Shown here: positions 7,957 to 16,707 of the stretch, one piece after another
Position numbering within the stretch: the first letter of the stretch is position 1
Layout of the letters: each line of letters begins with the position of its first letter
NCBI RefSeq assembly: GCF_029945685.1
Contig: NZ_JAQSDA010000025.1
Location: 248,001 to 312,000 of the forward strand
Source: Polaromonas sp.
Lineage (GTDB): Bacteria; Pseudomonadota; Gammaproteobacteria; Burkholderiales; Burkholderiaceae_C
Direction of reading: 5' to 3'
DNA length: 64,000 nt
Made by a program: the position numbers and the translations under genes
The notes under the pieces: generated by a model
What the model saw: only the letters and a program-made list of their open reading frames with translations
What the model was told of the DNA's origin: nothing
Databases searched by the model: none

Positions 7957-9285
7957 ATGGACAAACTCGCGTTTGGCTTCTGGGGCGTTTATTTCGGCAC
8001 GGCGACCCTGATGCTGGCGGGTTCGGCGCTGGGGTTCTCCCGTTCGCTGCACCGCATCTCGCTCAACGCCGGCCTCTCGGCCACCGCTTCGAGTTTTTTT
8101 GTGATCGCCTTTCTGGGCGGCCTGCCGATTGAGGAGGAAAACACGCTGGCGCGGGTTCTGGCGCACATTGCGATGCTGGTCTCGGGCTTTCTGGCTTACC
8201 TGCTGTTTTCCATTCTGGGCCTGCTGCGCGGCAGGAAGGGGCGGCTGCAGACCCGGCTGGCGCTGACGGTACTGGTGCTGGGCGTGATGGCGGCGGGTTG
8301 GCTGCTGCCGCCGGTTCCCTCCCTTGCGCTGGGTCTCGGTTTTGCCTGGACGCTGGGTGTGGTGGCGCTGGCCGTGTCGCTGCGCAGCGCCTACCGCGGG
8401 GACCGGCTGGCCTGGACGGCCGTCCTCGGGGTGTTTTTCATGCTGCTGGCCATGCTGGGCCTGGGCTGGATCGCGCTGGTGCGCGGCCAGGAACCCTGGC
8501 CGGTGCATGCGGTCAGCGCGCTCGCTGGAACCGCCTACCTTGTGACCATGGCCGCGGCACTCTGGACGCGTTACTCCTACCTGATCGAGCTGCACCAGGT
8601 CATGGCCTTGGGGCCCAGTTATGACCCGGTGACCCGCATGCGGTCACACACCGAAACCGGGCAGATGGTCGGGGACATTTTCCGGCGTGGCAGGGAAGAG
8701 CCGACCGGGTCGGACGCTGCGGGCACGCCCGATGCAGACGAGGCGGGCGAGGCGGGCGAGGTCGGAGCAGCAGCAGACCCTGCGCCACCGGCGCCCCGCC
8801 GGTCGGGCACGGTCGTGGGCGTGATGGTGGTGAGCATAGGCAACCTCTATACGCTGGAGCGCCTGCACGGCATGGCGGCGGTCAACCACGCGCTGTTTGT
8901 CTGTGCCGGGCGTTTGCGCCGCGCGGTGCCGGCCTATATCGAAATGGGCCGTTTTTCGGCTGACGGCTTTGTGCTGCTTCTGCGTGACTGCAAGGACAGC
9001 GGCCAGCTGATCCGGCTGGCGCACGAGGTGGAAGCGCGCCTGTCCAAATCGGTGGTGCTCAACACCAGCCTCGACGCGGCGCGCCGCGAAAGCGAGCAGA
9101 CGCGCTGGCGGGCCGAAATCGGCGTCGGCGTGTTGCTGGTGTCCGACCCGGCGGCCCGGGCTTCGAGTGTGCTGGCCGCCTGCAAGGCCATGTCGCGCAC
9201 CGCCATGTCCTATGCCAGCCGGGTTGCCTGGCTGGACCAGACCAGTGGCGAAGCGGTCGAGCTGCCTGTGCTGGAAGCCGCCTGA
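7957..9285 (+). CDS. Membrane protein with degenerate GGDEF domain
   Basis: 442 aa. The first ~225 residues hold about six or seven hydrophobic helices, then a linker DPVTRMRSHTETGQMV (the usual start of GGDEF domains is DxLTGLxNR). An Ala/Glu/Asp-rich low-complexity insert follows, then a GGDEF-like fold with VVGVMVVSIGNLYTLERLHG and GRFSADGFVLLL where GG(D/E)EF is expected. The catalytic signature is lost, so it is more likely a sensor or effector than an active diguanylate cyclase. GATAAT ends 10 bases before the ATG at 7957, implying a very short leader. The ATG at 7945 overlaps this hexamer and is less likely. Confidence 0.72.
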   Translation: MDKLAFGFWGVYFGTATLMLAGSALGFSRSLHRISLNAGLSATASSFFVIAFLGGLPIEEENTLARVLAHIAMLVSGFLAYLLFSILGLLRGRKGRLQTRLALTVLVLGVMAAGWLLPPVPSLALGLGFAWTLGVVALAVSLRSAYRGDRLAWTAVLGVFFMLLAMLGLGWIALVRGQEPWPVHAVSALAGTAYLVTMAAALWTRYSYLIELHQVMALGPSYDPVTRMRSHTETGQMVGDIFRRGREEPTGSDAAGTPDADEAGEAGEVGAAADPAPPAPRRSGTVVGVMVVSIGNLYTLERLHGMAAVNHALFVCAGRLRRAVPAYIEMGRFSADGFVLLLRDCKDSGQLIRLAHEVEARLSKSVVLNTSLDAARRESEQTRWRAEIGVGVLLVSDPAARASSVLAACKAMSRTAMSYASRVAWLDQTSGEAVELPVLEAA

Positions 9286-9337
9286 GGCAGTGGCCGGGCC
9301 CTGTTGCCGGGCGGGTGCCCGTCAGCACCGATAATCA

Positions 9338-12300
9338 GTGGTTTTGAGTCCCATCCCCTTGTCCTCGCCCCCCTTGTCCGTGCCCTTGCAGATCGATTTT
9401 CCCGAGTCCTTGCCCGTTTCGGGCAAACGCGAGGAAATCACTGCCGCCATCGCGGCCCACCAGGTGGTCATCGTCTGCGGTGAAACCGGCTCGGGCAAAA
9501 CCACGCAGTTGCCCAAGATTGCGCTGGCCATGGGTCGCGGCAAGCTCAACTACCCGGCCGGCCAGGGCAAGCTGATCGGCCACACGCAGCCGCGTCGCAT
9601 TGCGGCTTCCAGCGTCGCCAAGCGCATCGCCGAAGAACTCAAGACCCCGCTGGGCGACGTGGTCGGCTACAAGGTGCGCTTTCAGGACCGCCTCAGCCGC
9701 GATGCCTCGGTCAAACTGATGACCGACGGCATCCTGCTGGCCGAAACGCAGACCGATCCGCTGCTGAAAGCCTACGACACCATCATCATCGACGAGGCCC
9801 ATGAGCGCAGCCTGAACATCGACTTTCTGCTCGGCTACCTGCGCCAGCTGCTTCCGCGCCGGCCCGACCTGAAAGTGGTCATCACCTCGGCGACGATTGA
9901 TGCGCAGCGGTTTGCGGATTACTTTGCCTCAAGCAAAGGGCCTGCGCCGGTGATTTTGGTCTCCGGACGGATGTTCCCGGTCGAGCAGCGTTACCGGCCG
10001 TATGAAGAGTCGCGCGACTACGACCTCAACGACGCGATTGCCGACGGCGTGGACGAACTCTGGCGCAACCCGCACAGTGCCGGCGACATTCTGATCTTCC
10101 TGCCGGGTGAACGCGAGATCCGCGAGGCCGCCGACCATTTGCGCAAACACCTGGCCCACCAGCCGCTGTTTCGCAATGCCGAGGTGCTGCCGCTGTTTGC
10201 GCGGCTGTCGCAGGCCGAGCAGGACCGCATTTTTGACGGCCACACCGGCCGGCGCATCGTGCTGGCCACCAACGTGGCCGAAACCTCGCTGACGGTGCCG
10301 GGCATCCGTTACGTGATCGACGCCGGCACGGCGCGTGTCAAGCGTTACAGCTTTCGCAACAAGGTCGAGCAGCTCATGGTCGAGCCGGTGTCGCAGGCGG
10401 CGGCGAATCAGCGCGCCGGGCGCTGCGGCCGCGTGGCCGACGGCATCTGCATACGCCTCTATGACGAGCAGGACTTTCTGGGCCGGCCGCGTTTTACCGA
10501 TCCCGAAATTTTGCGCAGCTCGCTGGCGGCGGTGATTTTGCGCATGAAGGCGCTGCACCTGGGCACGATCGAAAGTTTTGCCTTCATCGAGCCGCCCCAG
10601 GGCCGGGCCATTGCCGACGGCTACCAGCTCCTGGCCGAACTCGGCGCGGTGGACGACGACAACGAACTCACGCCGGTGGGCCGCAACCTGGCCCGCTTGC
10701 CGCTGGACCCGCGCGTGGGCCGCATGATCCTGGAAGCCAAAGAGCGGCAGGCGCTGGACGAGGTGCTGGTGATTGCCAGCGCGCTCAGCGTGCAGGACGT
10801 GCGCGACCGGCCCATGGACAAGCAGGCCCAGGCCGACCAGGCGCATGCCAAGTTCGACGACGAGAAAAGCGAATTTTCAGGCTACCTCAAGCTGTGGAAA
10901 TGGCTGGGTGACGCGCGCGGCGGCAGGCCCTCACCCCAGCCCTCTCCCGGCGGGAGAGGGAGTCGCGAGGTTTTGCTCCCTCGCCCTTTGGGAGAGGGTG
11001 GGGGTGAGGGGACTGCATCCCACAAATTGTCCAACCGCCAGTACGAAAACCTCTTGAGAGAGAACTACATCAACATCCGCCGGGTGCGCGAGTGGCGCGA
11101 CATCCACTCGCAGCTGCATGCGGTGGTGGGCGAACAGAAATGGGTGCTCAACGACAAGCCGGCCAGTTACGAGCAGCTGCATTTGTCCATGCTCTGCGGC
11201 CTGCTCGGCAACCTCGGCATCAAGAACGAGGAAGACGACTGGTACCTGGGCGCGCGCGGCATCAAGTTCTACCGGCATCCGGGCGCCAAGCTCAGCAAGA
11301 AGCCGGGGCGCTGGATCGTGGCGGCCGAGCTGGTGGAGACCACGCGCCTGTTCGGCCGCGGCATCGCCAACATCGAGCCGCAATGGGTCGAGCAGGTGGC
11401 CGGCCACCTTTTAAAGAAACAGCTGCTGGACCCGCATTGGGAGAAAAAGGCCGCGCAGGTCACCGCGCTGGAGCGCGCCACGCTCTATGGCCTGGTGATC
11501 TACAACGGCCGGCGCGTCAATTTCGGGCGTGTCGATCCGGTGACGGCGCGCGAGATTTTCATCCGCGAAGCGCTGGTGGCCGGCAACTGGGACACCAAGC
11601 TGCCGTTTCTGCAGGCCAATCTGAAGCTGATCGAGCAGGTGCAGGACCTGGAGCACAAGGCGCGGCGCCAGGACGTGCTGGTGGACGAAGAACTGATTTA
11701 CGCCTTTTATGACCAGCAGTTGCCGGCCGACATCTGCACCGGCGCCGGCTGCGAGCACTGGTACAAGGACGAGGTCAAAAAACAGCCCCAACTGCTGCTG
11801 CTAAGCCGCGAAGAGCTGATGCGCCACGAGGCGGCCGGCATCACCACGCAGGCTTTTCCCAAGACGCTGCGTCTGGGCGGCGTCGATTGCATCGCGACCT
11901 ACCTGCACGAGCCGGGCGACGCCAGGGACGGCGTGACCGTCGATGTGCCGCTGTTTGCGCTGAACCAGGTCAACGAGGAACGCTGCGAGTGGCTGGTGCC
12001 CGGCATGCTCAAGGACAAGGTCCAGGCCCTGATCAAGACCTTGCACCAGCGGCCGCGTTCGCGCCTGGTGCCGCTGCCCGATACCGCGGCGCGCATGGCG
12101 ACCGACCTGCTGCAGCCGGAAAAATTCGGCGCGGGTTCGCTGACGGACGCGGTGCTCAAGCTGGTGCGCGACACGACCTCGCTGGACATCAAGCGCGGCG
12201 ACATGAAAATCGACATGCTGGCGCCGCACCTGTTCATGAACTTCCGTGTGGTCGACGAACACGGCCGCCAACTGGGTACCGGCCGCAATCTTGGTGCGCT

Positions 12301-13354
12301 CAAGGGTGAGCTCGGTTCGCAGGCACGCGGCGCCTTCCAGGCGCTGGCCGGGCTGAAGGCACGCCCGGCGCCGCAGGAACGCCAGGATGCAGAGTCAAAT
12401 CGGCCTCAAGCCCAACAGGGGCGGGCGCAAGCAGCTCCTGAAAGCATAGCAAGTGAGAAGGTGCAGCCAGTCCGCACGCCGGAGCGTTACACCAGCTGGA
12501 GTTTTGGCGAGCTGCCCGAACTGATGGAAATCAGCAAAGGCAAGCAGACCTTGATCGGTTTTCCGGCGCTGATCGATCTTGGCGATGCGGTGACCATCGA
12601 GGTGTTCGACGAGCCCGACGTGGCCGCGGCGAAACACCGGGCCGGACTGCGGCGCCTGTTTTCGCTGCAGATCAAGGATGCGCTGAAGTACCTGGAAAAG
12701 AATTTGCCCGACCTGCAGAAAATGGCCACCAGCTACATGCTGGTGGGCCGTGCGGCCGACAACTCGGGCGGCGGCACGCTGGAGGAACTGCGCGAGCAGA
12801 TCATCGAAGTGGCGCTGGACCGTGCCTTTTTGCTGGAGCCGCTGCCGACCAACGAAGCCGACTTCAAAAAGCGCATCGACGACGGGCGCGGACGCCTGAC
12901 GCTGATTGCCAGCGAAGTCGCGCGGCTGGCGGCCGGCATCCTGGTCGAGTTTGCCGCGGCGCAGCGCAAGATCAAGGACACCAAAAATGCCGCGGAGGCC
13001 AGCGCGGATGCGGCGCAGCAGCTGCAGCGTCTGGTGCCCAAACGTTTCCTGACGGCGACGCCGTACACGCAGCTGCAGCACTTTCCGCGTTACCTCAAGG
13101 CCATCACGCTGCGGCTGGAGAAATGGCGCGCCGACCCGGCCCGCGATGCGGCCCGGCTCGCCGAGCTGCGGCCGCAGGAGCAGCGCTACTGGCGCCTGGT
13201 GGCCGAGCGCAAGGGTGCCACCGATGCGCGGCTGCAGGAACTGCGCTGGCTGCTTGAAGAGCTGCGCGTCAGCTTTTTTGCGCAGGAGCTGCGCACGCCG
13301 CAGCCGGTCAGCATCAAGCGGATTGAAAAAGCCTGGCTTCAACTGGTGGGTTGA
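9338..13354 (+). CDS. hrpA: ATP-dependent RNA helicase HrpA (DEAH box)
   Basis: 1338 aa, slightly longer than usual for HrpA. Walker A GETGSGKTTQ is at residues 48-57, DEAH at about 152, SATIDAQRF follows, and motif VI is NQRAGRCGRVADG; the long C-terminal DUF3418 region follows. HrpA helicases act on ribosome-bound mRNA and stalled ribosomes. Two repeat elements are translated inside it: a PSPQPSP-type inverted repeat at about residues 531-557 and an E60 copy at about 1020-1038; both keep the frame. The start is GTG at 9338, but GATAAT lies two bases before it, so a later start such as GTG 9380 is possible. Confidence 0.96.
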   Translation: MVLSPIPLSSPPLSVPLQIDFPESLPVSGKREEITAAIAAHQVVIVCGETGSGKTTQLPKIALAMGRGKLNYPAGQGKLIGHTQPRRIAASSVAKRIAEELKTPLGDVVGYKVRFQDRLSRDASVKLMTDGILLAETQTDPLLKAYDTIIIDEAHERSLNIDFLLGYLRQLLPRRPDLKVVITSATIDAQRFADYFASSKGPAPVILVSGRMFPVEQRYRPYEESRDYDLNDAIADGVDELWRNPHSAGDILIFLPGEREIREAADHLRKHLAHQPLFRNAEVLPLFARLSQAEQDRIFDGHTGRRIVLATNVAETSLTVPGIRYVIDAGTARVKRYSFRNKVEQLMVEPVSQAAANQRAGRCGRVADGICIRLYDEQDFLGRPRFTDPEILRSSLAAVILRMKALHLGTIESFAFIEPPQGRAIADGYQLLAELGAVDDDNELTPVGRNLARLPLDPRVGRMILEAKERQALDEVLVIASALSVQDVRDRPMDKQAQADQAHAKFDDEKSEFSGYLKLWKWLGDARGGRPSPQPSPGGRGSREVLLPRPLGEGGGEGTASHKLSNRQYENLLRENYINIRRVREWRDIHSQLHAVVGEQKWVLNDKPASYEQLHLSMLCGLLGNLGIKNEEDDWYLGARGIKFYRHPGAKLSKKPGRWIVAAELVETTRLFGRGIANIEPQWVEQVAGHLLKKQLLDPHWEKKAAQVTALERATLYGLVIYNGRRVNFGRVDPVTAREIFIREALVAGNWDTKLPFLQANLKLIEQVQDLEHKARRQDVLVDEELIYAFYDQQLPADICTGAGCEHWYKDEVKKQPQLLLLSREELMRHEAAGITTQAFPKTLRLGGVDCIATYLHEPGDARDGVTVDVPLFALNQVNEERCEWLVPGMLKDKVQALIKTLHQRPRSRLVPLPDTAARMATDLLQPEKFGAGSLTDAVLKLVRDTTSLDIKRGDMKIDMLAPHLFMNFRVVDEHGRQLGTGRNLGALKGELGSQARGAFQALAGLKARPAPQERQDAESNRPQAQQGRAQAAPESIASEKVQPVRTPERYTSWSFGELPELMEISKGKQTLIGFPALIDLGDAVTIEVFDEPDVAAAKHRAGLRRLFSLQIKDALKYLEKNLPDLQKMATSYMLVGRAADNSGGGTLEELREQIIEVALDRAFLLEPLPTNEADFKKRIDDGRGRLTLIASEVARLAAGILVEFAAAQRKIKDTKNAAEASADAAQQLQRLVPKRFLTATPYTQLQHFPRYLKAITLRLEKWRADPARDAARLAELRPQEQRYWRLVAERKGATDARLQELRWLLEELRVSFFAQELRTPQPVSIKRIEKAWLQLVG
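10928..11010. repeat. PSPQPSP-type inverted repeat inside hrpA
   Basis: An 83-bp palindromic element with perfect 10-bp ends (CCCTCACCCC ... GGGGTGAGGG) and an internal hairpin CCCTCTCCC-GGC-GGGAGAGGG. It is translated in hrpA as PSPQPSPGGRGSREVLLPRP. Elements of this type are common between genes in many proteobacteria and often give such Pro/Ser/Gly-rich peptides; here it is in-frame within an essential-looking fold. Confidence 0.85.
12395..12452 (-). repeat. E60 dispersed element inside hrpA
   Basis: Plus strand reads TCAAATCGGCCTCAAGCCC, then GGGCGGGCGCAAGCAGCT and a degenerate TATCAAA end. It is in-frame in hrpA and encodes RPQAQQGRAQAAPESIA. The RAQAA stretch is shared with the copy in truB. 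Confidence 0.8.
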
Positions 13355-13497
13355 GGCGAGGCTTTTCAGCGCAGGCTGACAACTGCCCGCAGGGCTTGTC
13401 ATGCCGTAGCTAAAAAGCCTGGCTTCAACTGGTGGGTTGAGGCGAGGCTTTTCAGCGCAGGCTGACAACTGCCCGCAGGGCTTGTCATGCCGTAGCT
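13326..13497 (+). repeat. 86-bp tandem duplication of the hrpA 3' end
   Basis: Two perfect 86-bp copies (13326-13411 and 13412-13497), each starting AAAAAGCCTGGCTTCAACTG. The first holds the last codons and stop of hrpA (KAWLQLVG). A partial third copy (AAAGCCTGG) follows. Each copy contains the hairpin GACAA-ct-GCCC-gca-GGGC-TTGTC, which could act as a 3' mRNA end structure, although no T-run follows. Confidence 0.9.
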
Positions 13498-13556
13498 ACA
13501 AAGCCTGGACGCAGATCAACAGCTGAAGCGTTTTCGCCGGCCGCCGCGCGTCACAC

Positions 13557-13588
13557 AAAAAAAGGACTCCAGCCTTGCGGCGGAGCCC
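13557..13588 (-). terminator. Intrinsic terminator of the DUF3309 gene
   Basis: On the minus strand GGGCTCC-(loop)-GGAGTCC forms a 7-bp stem with one G-T pair and is followed by seven T residues. It lies 22 bases after the stop of the DUF3309 gene. Confidence 0.8.
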
Positions 13589-13610
13589 TTTTCAGCGGGA
13601 TCGGGAAGAT

Positions 13611-13769
13611 CTAGATGCGGCCCATCAGCAGCAGAACGATCAGGATGATGACGATCAGGCCCAGACCACCGCTGGGACCGTAACCCCAGCTTTTGCTATG
13701 ACCCCAAGTAGGCAGTGCGCCCACCAGAATCAGGATGAGGACGATGAGCAGAATCATTGAAATCGACAT
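13611..13769 (-). CDS. DUF3309 small membrane protein
   Basis: 52 aa, too short for the ORF track. The translation is MSISMILLIVLILILVGALP, then TWGHSKSWGYGPSGGLGL and a second hydrophobic run ending MGRI. Two hydrophobic helices flank a conserved W-G-Y-G-P-S-G turn, matching the DUF3309 family of tiny membrane proteins of unknown role. AAGGAG stands eight bases before the ATG, and a T-rich terminator follows, so this is a complete monocistronic gene. Related genes are often stress-inducible, but nothing here shows that. Confidence 0.85.
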   Translation of the reverse strand: MSISMILLIVLILILVGALPTWGHSKSWGYGPSGGLGLIVIILIVLLLMGRI

Positions 13770-14400
13770 GGAGAACTCCTTGTTATGTATGCACTGATTC
13801 TTGCCTGTTGTTCTCCTGGATCAAGCAGGAAGGGGCGCTGACTCACCGTCAGGGAGTTCCTACAGTTGGGGGTCACGCGCTGCTTTGCTGTGCCGTGATC
13901 TGATGCGGGCTTGATTCTGTCTGTAGTTCACCGACAAGCCGGGTCTCGCCCCGGCGGGCGACTCCCTTTTCTTTGCGTCGCCAAAGAAAAGGAAGCAAAA
14001 GAAAGGCGACCCGACTGTCTGGGTCCTTCCGCTTCGCTCCAGGCAACCTGCGCTGCTCGCCTGCGGCGGGGGTCGGCAGAACTCGCTGCGCTCGGACAAC
14101 TGCCGCCCTGATCCCGCCTCCGTCTGCGCTGCTCGGCCCAGCCAAACGGGTGGGGGGAGCGAAGACAGAAATCGGGGAGACATGACGCGCATAGCGCGTC
14201 ATGTCGGAGCCAAGCGGCTGTGATGTTTGCACGCGGCGGCAAGCACACGCGGCCAAATGAAGTCCTCCTCCATCGCCCAGCGGGGCGAGGGCAGGGGTTA
14301 GGGGTGGGAGTGGGGAGTTCGACCTACTGTCCAGAGCGGACCGCAGGCGCAGCGTGATGCCGCCAATGCGTCCAACCCTCTCGCAAGCCGAATCCATTGA
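13770..14400. other. Gene-free repeat-derived region
   Basis: About 630 bases with ORFs on both strands but no believable gene. The minus strand would encode PFFCFLFFGDAKKRESPAGA; I know this peptide type from a repeated intergenic element of Burkholderiales that is often mis-annotated as a hypothetical protein. The stretch also has short alternating-strand repeats (TGCGCTGCTCG, TCGCTGCGCTCG), a perfect 11-bp hairpin, and a degenerate PSPQPSP-type segment near 14265-14310. I read it as accumulated non-coding repeats. The upstream 13770-13859 part should hold the DUF3309 promoter, but I cannot place it. Confidence 0.6.
14179..14205. repeat. Perfect 11-bp hairpin
   Basis: GACATGACGCG-CATAG-CGCGTCATGTC, a perfect 11-bp inverted repeat with a 5-base loop and no T-run. 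It lies inside the repeat-rich gene-free stretch. Function unknown. Confidence 0.85.
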
Positions 14401-14460
14401 TGAAATCGGCCTCCAGCCCTTACGGTTCGTGCGCAACCAGCTATCAATGTGATAGCAGCT
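14401..14460 (-). repeat. E60 dispersed element after the aminotransferase gene
   Basis: Plus strand TGAAATCGGCCTCCAGCCCT, then GTGCGCAACCAGCTATCAAT and GATAGCAGC. A complete copy lying immediately after the aminotransferase stop codon. Confidence 0.85.
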
Positions 14461-15644
14461 TACAGACTGGCCAACCGCTCCAGCGCACTGTTGAGCGTCT
14501 CGTCCTTCTTCGCAAAACAGAAGCGCACGACGCGCTGGTCGAAGCCGTTGCCGTAGAACGCCGACAAGGGAATCGCGGCGACGCCGATCTCGGTGGTCAG
14601 CCATTTGCAGAAATCGGCTTCACCGAGATCGCTGACCTGTGAGATGTCCACGCACTGGAAATAAGTGCCTTCGCTGGGCAGCAGCTTGAAACGGGTTTTT
14701 GCCAGACCGGCGCGGAACAGGTCGCGCTTGCGCTGGTAAAACGCGGGCAGGTCGAGGTAGGCACGCGCATCCTGCATGTAAGTTGCCAGGCCGTATTGCA
14801 TGGGCGTGTTGACGGTGAACACATTGAACTGGTGCACCTTGCGGAACTCGGCTGTCAGTGACGCGGGCGCCGCCACATAACCGACCTTCCAGCCGGTCAC
14901 ATGGTAGGTTTTGCCGAAGCTGCTGACGATGAAGGCGCGCGCCGCCAGGCCGGGGAAACGTGCGGCGCTTTCATGCACGCGGCCCTGCGCGGCGTCGAAG
15001 ACCATGTGTTCATAGACCTCGTCGCTGATCAGCAGCACGTCGGTGGGCGCCAGGATCTCCTGCAGGCGCAGCATGTCCTCGCGGGTCCAGACGGTGGCGC
15101 TGGGGTTGTGCGGGGAGTTGATGATGATCGCGCGCGTTTTGGGCGTGATGGCGGCGGAGATCTTGTCGAAGTCGGGGCGGAAGGTGCCGGGCGTCAGGGG
15201 CACGCGCACGGGAATGCCGCCGGCCAGCTCGATGTTGGGCACGTAGCTGTCGTAACAGGGTTCGAGCACGATGACTTCATCACCGGGGTGCACCACGGCC
15301 AGCACCGCGGTGATGATGGCCTGCGTGGCGCCGGCCGTCACGGTGATCTCGGTGGCCGGGTTGTAGCTGCGGCCGTGCAGCTGCTGCAGCTTGGCGGCAA
15401 TCGCCTCGCGCAGCACCGGCACGCCGGGCATGGGCGGGTACTGGTTCAGGCCACGGGTCATGGCATCGTTGACGGCAGCGACCAGTGTCGGGTCGCAGTC
15501 GAAGTCCGGAAAACCCTGGCCGAGGTTGACCGCGTTTTTTTCGAGGGCCAGCGCCGACATCACGGTGAAGATGGTGGTGCCGACGGCGGGCAGTTTGGTC
15601 TGTAGCTCGGGGGTGCGTTCGCTGGCAGAAGGCATGGTCGTCAT
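14460..15644 (-). CDS. PLP-dependent aminotransferase (YbdL/methionine aminotransferase type)
   Basis: 394 aa fold-type I class I/II aminotransferase. Features: NLGQGFPDFDCDPTL, QYPPMPGVPVLREAIA, NSPHNPSATVW, the PLP lysine in SSFGKTYHVTGWKVGY and the C-terminal Arg in VRFCFAKKDETL. The LGQGFPDF and YPPMPG features match the YbdL methionine aminotransferase/kynurenine aminotransferase-like group, which converts keto-methylthiobutyrate to methionine. It lies 23 bases after cysB on the same strand, which fits sulfur amino acid metabolism. Aromatic keto-acid specificity cannot be excluded. Confidence 0.88.
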   Translation of the reverse strand: MTTMPSASERTPELQTKLPAVGTTIFTVMSALALEKNAVNLGQGFPDFDCDPTLVAAVNDAMTRGLNQYPPMPGVPVLREAIAAKLQQLHGRSYNPATEITVTAGATQAIITAVLAVVHPGDEVIVLEPCYDSYVPNIELAGGIPVRVPLTPGTFRPDFDKISAAITPKTRAIIINSPHNPSATVWTREDMLRLQEILAPTDVLLISDEVYEHMVFDAAQGRVHESAARFPGLAARAFIVSSFGKTYHVTGWKVGYVAAPASLTAEFRKVHQFNVFTVNTPMQYGLATYMQDARAYLDLPAFYQRKRDLFRAGLAKTRFKLLPSEGTYFQCVDISQVSDLGEADFCKWLTTEIGVAAIPLSAFYGNGFDQRVVRFCFAKKDETLNSALERLASL

Positions 15645-15667
15645 GGAGGTGGTGGGATGCTGGAGGT

Positions 15668-16612
15668 TTAGAGTTCGAAATCGCCGTGGCGGCTGCTCAT
15701 GGCCCGGGTGATCTGGGCGCGGTCGAGCTTGTCATTGAGCAGTTCGGCAAACTTGTAGACAAAGTTGCGCAGGTAGGCGCTGCGCTTGAAGGCGACACGC
15801 GCCACGTTCACGCCAAACAGGTGGCCGACCGGCAGCGCGACCAGGTCGGCATTGGTGCCGTCGTCCTTGAGCGCCATCTCGGCCACAATGCCGACGCCCA
15901 GGCCCAGGCGCACATAGGTCTTGATCACGTCGGAGTCGATCGCTTCAAGCGCGATGCGCGGATGCAGGTGTTTGGCGGCAAAGGCCAGGTCGATCTTGGT
16001 GCGGCCGGTGAAGGACGGGTGGTAGGTGATCAGCGGCTGCTCGGCCAGGTCTTCCAGCGTGATGTGGTCCTGTTTGGCCAGCGGGTGATCCAGCGGCAAC
16101 ACCAGCATGTGCTGCCATTCATAGCAGGGCAGCGTGACGAGCTCTTCATACTGCGCCAGCGACTCGGTGGCAATCCCGATCTCGGCCACCTCGTCGATCA
16201 GCATGCGCGCCACCTGATCGGGCGAGCCCTGGTGCAGGCTGACATTGACCTTGGGAAAGGCTTCGCGCAGCCTGGCCACCGGCTGCGGCAGCACATAACG
16301 GGCCTGGGTGTGGGTGGTCGCGATGGACAGGGTGCCGCTGTCCTGGGCTGAAAACTGCTCGCCGATACGCCGCAGGTTGCCGACCTCGCGCATGATGATG
16401 TCTATGCTTTTGAGAACGTGTTCGCCCGGCTCGGTCACACGCTTGAGGCGTTTGCCATGGCGCGCAAAAATTTCCACGCCCAGTTCTTCCTCCAGCTCGA
16501 TGATGGCCTTGGACACCCCCGGCTGTGAGGTATGCAGGATGCGAGCGGTTTCGGTGAGGTTCAGGTTGCGCCGGACGGCTTCCTGGACAAAGCGAAATTG
16601 ATGAAGATTCAT
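15668..16612 (-). CDS. cysB: LysR-type regulator CysB
   Basis: 314 aa. N-terminal winged helix MNLHQFRFVQEAVRRNLNLT with TARILHTSQPGVSKAIIELE, then a periplasmic-binding-like effector domain (TTHTQARYVLP, TYHPSFTGRTKID, EAIDSDVIKTYVRLGLGVGI). The TSQPGVSK and THTQARY features are CysB-specific. CysB activates sulfate uptake and cysteine biosynthesis genes in response to O-/N-acetylserine. The 95-base upstream gap has CATAATAAAGCGAATAATC, AT-rich and a plausible promoter/autoregulation site. It is followed by the aminotransferase gene. Confidence 0.95.
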   Translation of the reverse strand: MNLHQFRFVQEAVRRNLNLTETARILHTSQPGVSKAIIELEEELGVEIFARHGKRLKRVTEPGEHVLKSIDIIMREVGNLRRIGEQFSAQDSGTLSIATTHTQARYVLPQPVARLREAFPKVNVSLHQGSPDQVARMLIDEVAEIGIATESLAQYEELVTLPCYEWQHMLVLPLDHPLAKQDHITLEDLAEQPLITYHPSFTGRTKIDLAFAAKHLHPRIALEAIDSDVIKTYVRLGLGVGIVAEMALKDDGTNADLVALPVGHLFGVNVARVAFKRSAYLRNFVYKFAELLNDKLDRAQITRAMSSRHGDFEL

Positions 16613-16707
16613 ATCCGATTCTTGCTGATTATTCGCTTTATTATGCCCTTTGGGGCCTAAGAAGAGCGGGCAGCAGCAGAAAGCAGCGAGCCTTCATACC
16701 CGCCGCT

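Noticed and set aside
13873-14604. 243-aa ORF in the gene-free stretch
   Set aside because: Composed of repeat-derived sequence and overlaps the end of the aminotransferase gene; no conserved domain.
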